In this document: positions 39,601-47,121 of the stretch, one piece after another
Numbering within the stretch: position 1 is the first letter of the stretch
Layout: each line of letters opens with the position of its first letter
NCBI RefSeq assembly: GCF_009696375.1
Contig: NZ_VUMD01000005.1
Span: 202,480 to 266,479 of the forward strand
DNA length: 64,000 nt
Direction of reading: 5' to 3'
Source: Clostridium porci
Lineage (GTDB): Bacteria; Bacillota; Clostridia; Lachnospirales; Lachnospiraceae
Program-made: the position numbers and the translations under genes
The notes under the pieces: model-generated
The model's input: only the letters and a program-made list of their open reading frames with translations
Told to the model about the DNA's origin: nothing
Databases searched by the model: none

Positions 39601-40232
39601 ACTATAAATCAGGAACCACCACCTTTGATATAGGGGCTCTCTACTATGGGCTTCAGCTTCAGCTGGTAGTGTATATGGATGCGGCTATGGAGATAGAAGC
39701 AAAGAAGCATCCTGAAAAGGAAGTGGTGCCTGCGGGAATATTCTATTATCATATTCAGGACCCGGTGGCAGAGGGTCAGGAAGGCATCACCCCTGAGGAC
39801 ATTGAGAAGCAGATATTAAAACGGCTCAGGATGAATGGATTGGTAAACAGTGGGTTGGATATTATCCACCATTTGGATCGGGAGATTGAGAGGGAATCGG
39901 ATGTGATTCCTGTGGCTGTAAAGGATGGATATGTGCAGGAAAGCCGATCTTCTGTAGCAAGCACCAGGCAGTTTGAGGCTCTGCGGAAATTTGTGAAAAG
40001 GAAGCTGCGCAGCGCAGGACAGGAGATTCTAAAGGGGACGATGGGGACTAAGCCTTATAAGCAGGGAAACCAGACAGCCTGCGATTTCTGTCCTTACCAT
40101 GCAGTATGCGGCTTTGATTCCAGAACAGCCGGCTATGGCTATCGCAGATTAAAGGGGATGAAGCCGGAGGAAATCTGGGCGGAGATCGATCAGGAAAGGG
40201 AAGATGAGACAGATGGCAGTGACATGGACTGA
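36645..40232 (+). CDS. addB: ATP-dependent helicase/nuclease subunit B
   Basis: A 1195-aa subunit of the AddAB (RecBCD-like) double-strand-break repair complex. The N-terminal Walker A is FILGGAGSGKT. The C-terminal nuclease has DYKSG-type residues (IDYKSGTT), and the Fe-S cluster cysteines are seen as FASCAYAHFLKYG and, close to the end, CDFCPYHAVCGF. I chose the GTG at 36645, with AAAAGGAGAG upstream; the frame opens at 36573 without a site. Its end overlaps the start of addA by 29 nt, so synthesis is coupled. Confidence 0.94.
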   Translation: MALQFILGGAGSGKTRYLYDQVIKESMAHPELSYLVIAPEQFTMQTQKEIIRLHPRHGVMNIDILSFKRLAYRVFEDVGVRLPVILDDMGKSMVLRKVAGMKKGQLGMFKRHLEQAGFISQLKSQISELYQYGITPDMLGNVTREVKEPLLSQKLLDLEVIYRSFGEYIQERYVTAEELLDILCRELPRWEKLKDSVILLDGFTGFTPVQYRLVELFMIYARDVLCSVTVDTRVNPYRESGIQHLFYMSKHTVCRLSELGRRQGVEKKEDVVCDSRPAWRFRESPELDFLEQNLYRYGRAVWEKPSASVQVYKGRRPSEEADYVCSQIQKMVREEGLRYRDAAVITGDLLVYGRELAHAFDQAEIPYFLDDKKSILENPLVELIRAALEAVRDMSYEGVFRYLKTGLVYDRKDRTDQWDNIRANTEGFGDSDVLGASAHKEPVFDGSREQVEQMTNRMENYIRALGIRGWKNWDCTWERRCRGSERLNLKELNGYRQWVMEPLRTLRMAFKAEGATVASVTKALRTYLEELSLKEKMEDYKEYFLQRKEPGDENLAKEYGQVYDRVMELFERLEGLLGDEKTDMKNYAQILDAGFEEIKVGVIPATIDQVMVGDITRSRLEAVKVLFFVGVNEGMVPQRKSKGSLLTDRDRAVFKSMNLELAPTAKEDGCIQKFYLYLMMAKPSHRLILTYAAMTCDGKSQRPSSLLGEIHKLFPQMETLDETKVERPVRTLRDGVELLIRELHHMRESREKTDKARPKAALSEPAFLELCRYFLSHESCKEKGRMLVEGAFYSYEERGIGRAAARALYGQNLQGSVTRLEQFASCAYAHFLKYGLELLERQEYELEAVDMGNLFHQSIDRCFAVMKEEGRDWRELSQETRRKLVRDCVTQVTEEYGNTIMGSSARNSYLSGRVERITDRTIWALSEQVKKGDFVPAEFELSFSAIDNLKAMGIRLSEDEALWLKGRIDRLDLFEDEGHVYVKIIDYKSGTTTFDIGALYYGLQLQLVVYMDAAMEIEAKKHPEKEVVPAGIFYYHIQDPVAEGQEGITPEDIEKQILKRLRMNGLVNSGLDIIHHLDREIERESDVIPVAVKDGYVQESRSSVASTRQFEALRKFVKRKLRSAGQEILKGTMGTKPYKQGNQTACDFCPYHAVCGFDSRTAGYGYRRLKGMKPEEIWAEIDQEREDETDGSDMD

Positions 40233-43200
40233 GCGGCAGCTTAAGGTGATTGAGAGCAGAAACAGAAATCTTTTGGTATCGGCAGCAGCTGGCAGCGGAA
40301 AGACGGCCGTACTGGTGGAACGTATCATTCGAATGATAAGCGAGGGAGATCATCCCCTGGATATTGACCAGTTGTTGATAATGACCTTCACCAATGCGGC
40401 TGCTGCGGAGATGCGTGAGCGAATTGGGGAGGCGGTGGAAGAAAAGCTTAAGGAGCACCCGGAGGATGAGCATCTGTGGCTTCAGACAGCCCTGATTCCC
40501 CAGGCTCAGATTACCACCATTGACAGCTTTTGCCTCAATCTTATACGGAGCCATTATAACGGCTTGGATATTGATCCGGCTTTTCGTATCGGCGATGAAG
40601 GTGAGCTGTCTCTCCTGCGCAATGATGTGATGGCAACGATGCTGGAGGCCTGTTATGAGTCAAATAAGCCGGAGTTTATCCGATTTGTGGAACAATTTGG
40701 CAGAGGAAAATCGGATCAGGGAATTGAGGATGTGATCGTTCAGCTATGGGAATTTTCCCAGAGCCATCCATGGCCTGGGGAGTGGCTTATGGAATGCCGC
40801 AGAGAGCTGGATAGGGAAGAACTGGGAGAACTGGATGGAACCCCCTGGATGAAATTCCTTTTGAAGGATGTAGAGGCTCAGATGGAGGAGCTGACGAGGC
40901 AGGTGGAGGAAGCCTTGGAGGTGTGCCGTGAGGAGAATGGTCCTCTGGCCTACGAGCCTATGCTGCTGAGTGATAAGGGAATGCTTGAAGCCATAAGGAG
41001 TGGGGCCAGATCGGGCTGCTTTCGTGCTTTGTATGACAGTTTTCAGGGGCTGGCCTTTGATAGGCTGGCGGCGATCCGCAGTAAGGAAGTGGAAGGGGAG
41101 AAGAAGGCCTATGTGAGCAGCTGCAGAGACCGGGTGAAAAAGACAGTGGGAAAATGCAGAGATCTGTACGGGCTCCAGAGCCCGGAGACGGCGGCTAAGA
41201 GCCTTAAGGGAGCCAGAGAGGTAATCGGGACGCTGCTGGACTTGGCGGAGCGGTTTCATGAAGCATATGGGGCAGCAAAGAGAGAGAGGAATGTACTGGA
41301 TTTCAATGATTTGGAGCATTTGGCTTTGGAGGTGCTGCTGGAAGAAGAGAAAGAACCGGAAGGAGGGCTTTCCAGAAGGAGGCCTTCAGCAGTAGCTGAT
41401 GAGCTTAGCCGTCAGTATGAGGAAATTCTGGTGGATGAGTATCAGGACAGCAACTATGTTCAGGAAGCCTTGATTACCAGCATTTCCAGGGAGAGGGCAG
41501 GGAGCCCTAATGTGTTTATGGTGGGGGATGTAAAGCAGAGCATCTACCGGTTCCGTCAGGCAAGGCCTGAGTTATTTATGGAAAAGTATGAGAATTACTC
41601 AAGGAAGGATAGCCTTTATCAGATGATAGAGCTTCAGCAGAACTTCCGCAGCAGGGATACAGTGCTTTCAGGGATCAATGATGTGTTTTACCAAATTATG
41701 ACTAAGGGTCTGGGCGGCATTCGCTATACAGAGGAGACAGCCCTGTATCCAGGCGCATGCTTTAAGGAGGTAACTGGAGAGACTGTTTGTGGAATCGACC
41801 TTAAGAGGGAAGGAATTTCACTGGAGGCAGGCTCTCCTATGGAGCTGCTTGTGGCTGACACAGGAGGGGAGGCCTTAAGGCAGCTGGATGAGGAAGCGCT
41901 GGATTATACAGCCAGAGAGCTGGAGGCTAAAATGATAGCAGGGCGTATCCGGGAGCTGGTCAGTGAGGACAAGGGACTGCTGGTGTGGGACAAGGGACTG
42001 GGCAAGTACCGGAGAGCGCGGCTAGGGGATATGGTAATCCTCCTGCGCAGCATGTCAGGATGGTCTGAGGTCTTTGTAAATGTGCTGATGAATGAAGGAA
42101 TTTCTGCAAGAGCACAGACGAGAACCGGGTACTTTAATACAGTTGAGGTAGAGACAATCTTAAGCCTTTTATCTGTGCTTGACAATCCTATGCAGGATAT
42201 CCCCCTGACTGCAGTCTTACATTCGCCCATTGTGGGAATGAATGACGAGGAAATGGCCTGGATGATGGCAGTCTTTAAGCGCAGCGGAAGAAAGAGGCAG
42301 GACAGAGGTGTGTACGGGGCCTGGATGCTGTGGAAAGAGGCAGGTCAGGAATTGCCTGGCAAGTCTGAAATCCCGGCTGAGATAGCGGCTTCCATCATAG
42401 AGAAGCTTAAGAAGTGGGATAGGCTCTGGACAGCCCTTCGCATGGAGGCCCGGCGTCTGCCTATCCATGAGCTTTTGTATCTTATATACAGAGAGACGGG
42501 ATTTTATGACTTCGCGGCGGCGATGCCGGCTGGTGAGACGCGGCGGGGTAACCTGGATATGCTGGTAGAAAAAGCGGTGGCCTATGAGGCCACCAGCTAT
42601 AAGGGATTATTCCATTTTGTAAGGTATATTGAAAAGCTGAAGAAGTTTGATACGGACTTTGGAGAGGCCAGTGTGGCAGGAGATCAGGAGAATACGGTGC
42701 GGATTATGAGTATTCATAAGAGCAAGGGTCTGGAGTTTCCAGTGGTATTTCTGGCAGGACTTGGAAAGCGCATGAATAAGCAGGATGCTTATGGGCAAAT
42801 TCTTATGGATGGGGAACTGGGAGTGGCGGCAGATTATCTGGATTCACAGCTACGGGTAAAAGTGGCCACTCTTAAAAAACAGGCTCTGAAGCGGCGTCTG
42901 GAGGTAGAGACGCTGGGGGAGGAGCTGAGAGTTCTTTATGTGGCTATGACCCGTGCTAAGGAGAAGCTGATTATGACGGCAACAGATAAATCTCTGGAGA
43001 AGAAGCTGGAGAAGTGGGGTACAGTTCCCCTGGTTGATGGCCAGATTCCCTGTACGATTCTCAATTCGGCAGGCTCCTGTCTGGATTGGCTTTTGATGGC
43101 AGCTTCGGCTATTCCTAAAGACCACATAAAGCTGTGCCAGATTCAGGTCAGGGATCTGATTGGGCAGGAGGTTTCTCGTCAGATGCTCAGGCAGATGACA

Positions 43201-44013
43201 AAGGAGGATTTGCTGAAGCTGGATGTGAAAAGGGTATATGATCAGAAATTTCACAGCGATTTAGAAAAGGCTTTCCAGTATGTCTACCGTTATCAGTGGG
43301 AAACGGGGCTTTATGCCATGGTATCTGTTTCGGAGCTTAAGAAGCAGAGCCAGATTGGGCTGGAGGAGGAAGCCCTTGGAACCGAGGCAGAACGCTTTGA
43401 AGGAGCTGGGCCGGAGGCGCTTTGGAAGCTGGGCCGTGAGGGGTACAAAGACGCGGATGCTAAAACGTCTGAAAGTCAGGAACCAAGCCGCGGTGCGCTA
43501 AGAGGCACAGCCTATCACGCAGCCTTGGAGAGGCTTTTTTTCCCGGATATTCACAGCCAGGAGGATACGATACAGGCTATTAGGCAGCTTTTGGAAGCAG
43601 GGTTTCTGGATCAGAAGGCTTATGAGCTTATAAATCCATCTGATATCTGGACCTTTTTATCGGGGCCTCTGGGAAGGAGGATGGCAAAGGCTCAGGCGGA
43701 AGGAAGATGCCGCAGGGAGCAGCAGTTTATTATGGGTGTTCCGGCCAGGGAGGTGGGAAAGGGAGATTCGGAGGAGCTGGTACTGATTCAGGGCATCATA
43801 GACGCTTACCTGGAGGAGCCGGAGGGCCTTGTACTGATTGATTACAAAACGGATCATGTTCCTGCTGGCCTACCTAGGGGAGCTAAGCTGCTGGCAGACC
43901 GGTATCGGATTCAGCTGGATTACTATGCCCGTGCTTTGACCCAGCTTACAGGGAAGAAGGTAAAGGAACGGATTATCTACTCTATGGCATTGCAGCAGAG
44001 CATAGAAGTGTAA
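40204..44013 (+). CDS. addA: ATP-dependent helicase/nuclease subunit A
   Basis: A 1269-aa UvrD-like helicase and nuclease subunit of AddAB. Walker A is SAAAGSGKTAVLVERI, Walker B LVDEYQDSN, and helicase motifs include QQNFRSR and VRIMSIHKSKGLEFPVVF. The C-terminal RecB nuclease has GTAYHAALERL and LIDYKTDHV. Together with AddB it resects DNA ends up to Chi and loads RecA. The start is at 40204, with AGGAAAGGGAAG upstream; an ATG at 40213 is the alternative. It marks the last core gene before the accessory island. Confidence 0.96.
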   Translation: MRQMAVTWTERQLKVIESRNRNLLVSAAAGSGKTAVLVERIIRMISEGDHPLDIDQLLIMTFTNAAAAEMRERIGEAVEEKLKEHPEDEHLWLQTALIPQAQITTIDSFCLNLIRSHYNGLDIDPAFRIGDEGELSLLRNDVMATMLEACYESNKPEFIRFVEQFGRGKSDQGIEDVIVQLWEFSQSHPWPGEWLMECRRELDREELGELDGTPWMKFLLKDVEAQMEELTRQVEEALEVCREENGPLAYEPMLLSDKGMLEAIRSGARSGCFRALYDSFQGLAFDRLAAIRSKEVEGEKKAYVSSCRDRVKKTVGKCRDLYGLQSPETAAKSLKGAREVIGTLLDLAERFHEAYGAAKRERNVLDFNDLEHLALEVLLEEEKEPEGGLSRRRPSAVADELSRQYEEILVDEYQDSNYVQEALITSISRERAGSPNVFMVGDVKQSIYRFRQARPELFMEKYENYSRKDSLYQMIELQQNFRSRDTVLSGINDVFYQIMTKGLGGIRYTEETALYPGACFKEVTGETVCGIDLKREGISLEAGSPMELLVADTGGEALRQLDEEALDYTARELEAKMIAGRIRELVSEDKGLLVWDKGLGKYRRARLGDMVILLRSMSGWSEVFVNVLMNEGISARAQTRTGYFNTVEVETILSLLSVLDNPMQDIPLTAVLHSPIVGMNDEEMAWMMAVFKRSGRKRQDRGVYGAWMLWKEAGQELPGKSEIPAEIAASIIEKLKKWDRLWTALRMEARRLPIHELLYLIYRETGFYDFAAAMPAGETRRGNLDMLVEKAVAYEATSYKGLFHFVRYIEKLKKFDTDFGEASVAGDQENTVRIMSIHKSKGLEFPVVFLAGLGKRMNKQDAYGQILMDGELGVAADYLDSQLRVKVATLKKQALKRRLEVETLGEELRVLYVAMTRAKEKLIMTATDKSLEKKLEKWGTVPLVDGQIPCTILNSAGSCLDWLLMAASAIPKDHIKLCQIQVRDLIGQEVSRQMLRQMTKEDLLKLDVKRVYDQKFHSDLEKAFQYVYRYQWETGLYAMVSVSELKKQSQIGLEEEALGTEAERFEGAGPEALWKLGREGYKDADAKTSESQEPSRGALRGTAYHAALERLFFPDIHSQEDTIQAIRQLLEAGFLDQKAYELINPSDIWTFLSGPLGRRMAKAQAEGRCRREQQFIMGVPAREVGKGDSEELVLIQGIIDAYLEEPEGLVLIDYKTDHVPAGLPRGAKLLADRYRIQLDYYARALTQLTGKKVKERIIYSMALQQSIEV

Positions 44014-44171
44014 GGGCTCTGCTTTAAGAGGCGTTTGCGCTTATGCTTAACTGTACAGCGGCAGGAAGAGATATGCCATAATTCATGGTGACGAGTTCAG
44101 TTGCCTTGAATAACCGATGAACAGGGTCACGATCAACTGGATTCGGAGAAAATCGAATACAGGAGGTCGCT

Positions 44172-44567
44172 ATGGAGAAATTGAAAAAATATATCCACGA
44201 TGACAGCAACGGTCTGGACTATGTTTTGGTCGGGGACTACTACATACCAGACTTACATCTACCAGAGGAAAGCTGCCCAATCGGGCGGTGGGGACGGATG
44301 CACAGGGAATATCTGCAAGAGCATTGTCCCGGTCAGTATAATGACCTGCTCCTGTCTGGCAAGCTGTGGACATATCTTGCTGATCTGGACGAACAGGCGC
44401 AGTTGCGATTTGATACCATTGTTAGCCAGATGCAGGAAGCCGAAAGAATTACCGAGGACTTGAAGTGCCGGAACTGGCTCTGTTGGGTACAGTCTATGAA
44501 CAGCATACGCTACCGGGCGGAGGAAATCATTCTCTCGGAACTGGTGTACGGAAAGGAGTTGCCATGA
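44172..44567 (+). CDS. tnpV: Transposon-associated protein TnpV
   Basis: A 131-aa protein with the TnpV pattern: [48 protein letters not shown] and [20 protein letters not shown]. TnpV is carried by Tn4451/Tn4453-type and other clostridial mobile elements; its biochemical role is unclear. CAGGAGGTCGCT precedes the ATG. No recombinase or integrase stands beside it, so the module looks like a leftover from a larger element. Its stop overlaps the next ATG by 4 nt. Confidence 0.87.
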   Translation: MEKLKKYIHDDSNGLDYVLVGDYYIPDLHLPEESCPIGRWGRMHREYLQEHCPGQYNDLLLSGKLWTYLADLDEQAQLRFDTIVSQMQEAERITEDLKCRNWLCWVQSMNSIRYRAEEIILSELVYGKELP

Positions 44568-44743
44568 GATACTGTATTGAACGCTTAGATGGTCAGCATT
44601 GTCTTTTTGTTGATGGTCGCAAAGAACTTCTTATTTATCTAAAGCAGGCATCATCAGAAACCATTACAGATATTCGCAAAGTTTACCGAAACGGGGTTAG
44701 CGATTCTGTGCTGGAAATCTATCTGCCATATAGGAAGCAGTAA
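44564..44743 (+). CDS. 59-aa protein coupled to tnpV
   Basis: The ATG is set by an ATGA overlap with tnpV and by GGAAAGGAG upstream. The product (start [15 protein letters not shown]) has a short beta-rich N-terminus, a helix around TITDIRKVYRNG and ends in EIYLPYRKQ. I do not recognise it. It is probably a second cargo gene of the same element. A terminator follows 35 nt later. Confidence 0.6.
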   Translation: MRYCIERLDGQHCLFVDGRKELLIYLKQASSETITDIRKVYRNGVSDSVLEIYLPYRKQ

Positions 44744-44777
44744 GATGTCTGCAATGCAAAAACCATATATCTGTTTT

Positions 44778-44806
44778 GAACCACTCTTATCGGGTGGTTC
44801 TTTTAT
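44778..44806 (+). terminator. Terminator of the tnpV unit
   Basis: GAACCAC (44778-44784) pairs with GTGGTTC (44794-44800), followed by TTTTATT. Confidence 0.75.
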
Positions 44807-44828
44807 TCTGGCTTTAGCCAGTTGAGTG

Positions 44829-44860
44829 CGTCACCGTTCCTGAGGCCAGGAACGGTGACG
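44829..44860. repeat. 14-bp perfect inverted repeat
   Basis: CGTCACCGTTCCTG (44829-44842) and its exact complement (44847-44860) are separated by AGGC. The arms are too strong to be chance and there is no T-run, so it is not a simple terminator. It lies just outside the left end of the IS200-type element and may belong to the older tnpV element or be an insertion target hairpin. Confidence 0.6.
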
Positions 44861-44915
44861 TGCGAAACAGAAAACCACCTGCTTTGCGGGTGGTGTAGCA
44901 AGTGCTTATAGCACA

Positions 44916-44979
44916 AAAATCACCTTTCCGTTAGAATAGAATTGTTCAAGCTACTATCTAAGAAAGGAAAGGTGATTTT
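44916..44979 (+). promoter_or_regulatory. RBS-sequestering inverted repeat before tnpA
   Basis: AAAATCACCTTTCC (44916-44929) is the exact complement of GGAAAGGTGATTTT (44966-44979), which contains the tnpA ribosome site directly before its ATG. In the mRNA this would hide the site, as is known for translational repression of IS200 transposase. Confidence 0.75.
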
Positions 44980-44980
44980 A

Positions 44981-45435
44981 ATGGCACACAAGAAACATGA
45001 TATGGCACATACAAAGTGGATGTGCAAATACCACATTGTGTTCACTCCTAAGTATAGACGAAAAATGATTTATAATCAATATAAAGAAAGCATACGAGAT
45101 ATATTAAAACGTTATGCGGATATAAGGGAGTGGAAATCATGGAGGGTCACTTAATGCCAGATCCTATTCATATGCTGGTAAGTATTTCACCGAAATACAG
45201 TATATCCAGCTTTATGGGATACTTAAAGGGAAAACGTGCGCTGATGATATTTGATAAGCACGCAAATCTAAAGTATAAATACGGAAATCGTCACTTCTGG
45301 GCAGAAGGTTATTATGTCAGTACAGCAGGTCTAAATGAGGCAACAGTCAGGAAGTACATTCAGGAACAGGAGAAGTATGATATAGCAATGGATAAACTGA
45401 GTGTAAAGGAATATGAGGACCCCTTTAAGGGGTAG
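44981..45435 (+). pseudogene. tnpA: IS200-type transposase TnpA, frameshifted
   Basis: The first 43 codons give WMCKYHIVFTPKYRRKM and run to about 45110. The frame then breaks, and the rest continues in another frame (GGLC-like region, EGHLMPDPIHMLVSISPKYS, GNRHFWAEGYYVST, to PFKG). One missing base near 45107-45113 would restore a normal protein of about 150 aa. The HUH metal motif, normally DHVH or similar, reads DPIH, so the first catalytic histidine is Pro. The region with the catalytic Tyr (VRKYIQEQEKYD) is present. The enzyme is therefore almost surely dead. Confidence 0.85.
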
Positions 45436-45550
45436 CCGGTATTACAAACGCCCTTTAAAGGGCGGCGACGAGTCAAGGGCATAGTGGCTTGAACAGAGTG
45501 AAAGCCAGCGTCTTTAGGCACTGGCCGGTAACTGCCACCTTATAGGGGCG
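45419..45550 (+). ncRNA. Candidate structured RNA in the IS right arm
   Basis: From the tnpA stop to the right-end hairpin there is no frame, but there is dense base-pairing potential. ACCCCTT-T-AAGGGGT spans the stop codon (45419-45433). CGCCCTTT-AAAGGGCG is a 16-nt perfect palindrome (45449-45464). A longer domain is closed by GTGGC/GCCAC (45484-45488 with 45534-45538) and contains GCCAG/CTGGC. The two first palindromes share CCCTTTAA and could exchange partners. It may be an omegaRNA-like guide relic or a transposition-control RNA. Confidence 0.4.
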
Positions 45551-45665
45551 AGCAAACCACCCGTTTGACGGGTGGTCTTGATTATGATTTTTGGAAATGT
45601 ATTCAAAATTCCTCAATTAAGTGCGATTCTGCGGTGTACATAAAGTTTTCTCTTGAATAGGTTGT

Positions 45666-46184
45666 TTACAGATTCATTTTTCTCACAAGAGAGATTCCGT
45701 CTTTTAAAATCGTAGTAAGCCTAACTTGTTCTTCGCCAGTGAATTGTGGGGTGTAAATACGAGTAGATGTATTAATTGTGGGAAGATTATTACCATAGAA
45801 CAATTTGTCATAAATGCTGTTTGTTAGATTGTCCTTTTTATTACCCTCATAGGGGATACCTATGCTATTTGATAAATCACCTACTATATTCCAGAAATCA
45901 AGTACAATGTGCGAATCAAAAGGAATTGTCCGCATAACGATTTGGACTATCTTATTTGCATTGTATGTTGTAGTTTTGATTATTTTTTTGTACGAAGAAA
46001 AAGATTTCAAAAAAGTTAGAGCAGCATCTTTAGATTGAAATACCTTTAATATTGAGCCATCAAGTAAAAATCCATCCGTTTTATCATCGCTAAACCATAT
46101 ACAATAAAACTCAGATTCATCAATTATAAAACATATGACTTCAAGACAATCAAATTGAGTATCAACTTGTTGCAGATGCGACAT
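45666..46184 (-). CDS. Unknown protein, candidate immunity protein
   Basis: A 172-aa soluble protein with no signal peptide. It begins with a beta-rich part (FDCLEVICFIIDESEFYCIW, then SDDKTDGFLLDGSILKVF) and continues into a helical C-terminal half with EEQVRLTTILKDGISLVRK. No family is recognised. AAAAGGAGG lies 9 nt before the ATG. It is the next gene downstream of the putative secreted toxin on the same strand, 150 nt away across a strong hairpin, which is the usual place for a cognate immunity gene. It has the low GC of the whole 45.6-49.6 kb block. The immunity role is inference from position only. Confidence 0.5.
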   Translation of the reverse strand: MSHLQQVDTQFDCLEVICFIIDESEFYCIWFSDDKTDGFLLDGSILKVFQSKDAALTFLKSFSSYKKIIKTTTYNANKIVQIVMRTIPFDSHIVLDFWNIVGDLSNSIGIPYEGNKKDNLTNSIYDKLFYGNNLPTINTSTRIYTPQFTGEEQVRLTTILKDGISLVRKMNL

Positions 46185-46232
46185 AATATATGACCTCCTT
46201 TTAGTTTATAAATATATTGAAAAAATCAACTG

Positions 46233-46268
46233 TTATTATCCCTGCCTTTTCAAAGACAGGGATAATAA
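46233..46268 (-). terminator. Hairpin between toxin and candidate immunity gene
   Basis: TTATTATCCCTG (46233-46244) pairs with CAGGGATAATAA (46257-46268), with an inner CTTT/AAAG stem. It is strong but lacks an immediate T-run, so it may be a leaky terminator, a processing site or an mRNA stabiliser setting the toxin/immunity ratio. Confidence 0.55.
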
Positions 46269-46333
46269 ATAAACATAGATCCGTTGATAATAGATACTTT
46301 GATTAACATTATTTTATTGAGTAATTGTTTTAA

Positions 46334-46942
46334 TTACTCAAATCCACGCTCTCCCCATTTTTTGATTTTATTGTATTCAGAACCAGGGCCTTTATCATAA
46401 TTTCCAGGACCATATCGCTCATCACAAAGCCTTTTTGCAAACTTTTTCCCATCTTCGTTTTTCTTCGGACGCTTTCCCTTGGCCCAACTTGGTACATCTG
46501 TTGCCTTATCTTTGCCGCTCCCGGATTTTGGTTTCTTATATCCATCATTACCTTTGTCCTTTGATTTCACTACCTTTTTAACGGCATTAAGGATATTTGA
46601 AAAAGTTTGAGATGCACTATCAATAACTTTCCCACCGACTGAAATTGCAACAGGAGTAATTATTATTGTGCCAATAGCAGGTATAACCCATTTTCCGATG
46701 GCCCATGCAGGAATAGCTACTGCCGGAGCAACACGAGGAGTTACCGTTGGCGTGCCATCTTCTAAAGGTTCAATATATGTCAGCAATTCTTGGAACTCGG
46801 CATCTGTGTAGTAAACATCATTAACTATAATTCCCGAATTGCTGTTATCTTTGTGTTCTGCGGCAAAAGCAGGAACGGTCATACTAGATACTAATGAAAG
46901 TACCAGTGCATAGCATACTCCTTTAGAAATTAATTTTTTCAT
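46334..46942 (-). CDS. Secreted protein with polymorphic-toxin-like C-terminal domain
   Basis: A 202-aa protein. A Sec signal peptide (MKKLISKGVCYALVLSLV..., cleavage near AFA-A, residue 27) is followed by a propeptide-like part with Pro/Thr. A long hydrophobic stretch follows (about 74-108, WVIPAIGTIIITPVAISVGG), then a Lys/Gly linker, and a compact basic C-terminal domain (about 149-202). That domain has DVPSWAKGKRPKKNEDGK, FAKRLCDERYGPGNY and GPGSEYNKIKKWGERGFE. This end resembles short toxin domains found at the C-termini of Rhs/LXG-type polymorphic toxins, as far as I recall; a nuclease activity is plausible but unproven. AAAGGGG precedes the ATG. Confidence 0.65.
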   Translation of the reverse strand: MKKLISKGVCYALVLSLVSSMTVPAFAAEHKDNSNSGIIVNDVYYTDAEFQELLTYIEPLEDGTPTVTPRVAPAVAIPAWAIGKWVIPAIGTIIITPVAISVGGKVIDSASQTFSNILNAVKKVVKSKDKGNDGYKKPKSGSGKDKATDVPSWAKGKRPKKNEDGKKFAKRLCDERYGPGNYDKGPGSEYNKIKKWGERGFE

Positions 46943-47005
46943 AATTGTCCCCTTTCACATACTGATATTCAGGATAATGTTGTGGTATCAGATTTTCTAA
47001 TTTTA

Positions 47006-47017
47006 TTTCGGCCGAAA
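47006..47017. promoter_or_regulatory. 12-bp palindrome upstream of the toxin gene
   Basis: TTTCGGCCGAAA is a perfect palindrome 64 nt before the toxin start, in the 180-nt gap after the kinase gene. It is unusually GC-rich for this AT-rich region and could be the operator through which the adjacent response regulator acts. No -10/-35 pair is clear. Confidence 0.35.
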
Positions 47018-47121
47018 GTATAATTTGATATGAGGACAGTATAAATCTTATTTCTTATTTTCCCCTATATAAAATTCTTAACAATTCTTATTTTTGAATC
47101 CAGAACAGAAGGTAATTGATA

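Larger units (their letters stand above)
44874..45576 (+). mobile_element. Decayed IS200/IS605-type element
   Basis: The element is bounded by two matching subterminal hairpins: ACCACCTG-CTTTG-CGGGTGGT on the left (44874-44894) and ACCACCCG-TTTGA-CGGGTGGT on the right (45556-45576). Inside are a translational-control inverted repeat, a frameshifted tnpA and a structured non-coding right arm. There is no tnpB. IS200-family elements transpose as single strands recognised through such hairpins; the exact cleavage points lie slightly outside the hairpins and are not determined here. Confidence 0.8.

Noticed and set aside
44942..44980. Upstream extension of the IS200 transposase start
   Set aside because: The ATG at 44981 directly follows the ribosome site inside the control hairpin and matches the family N-terminus.
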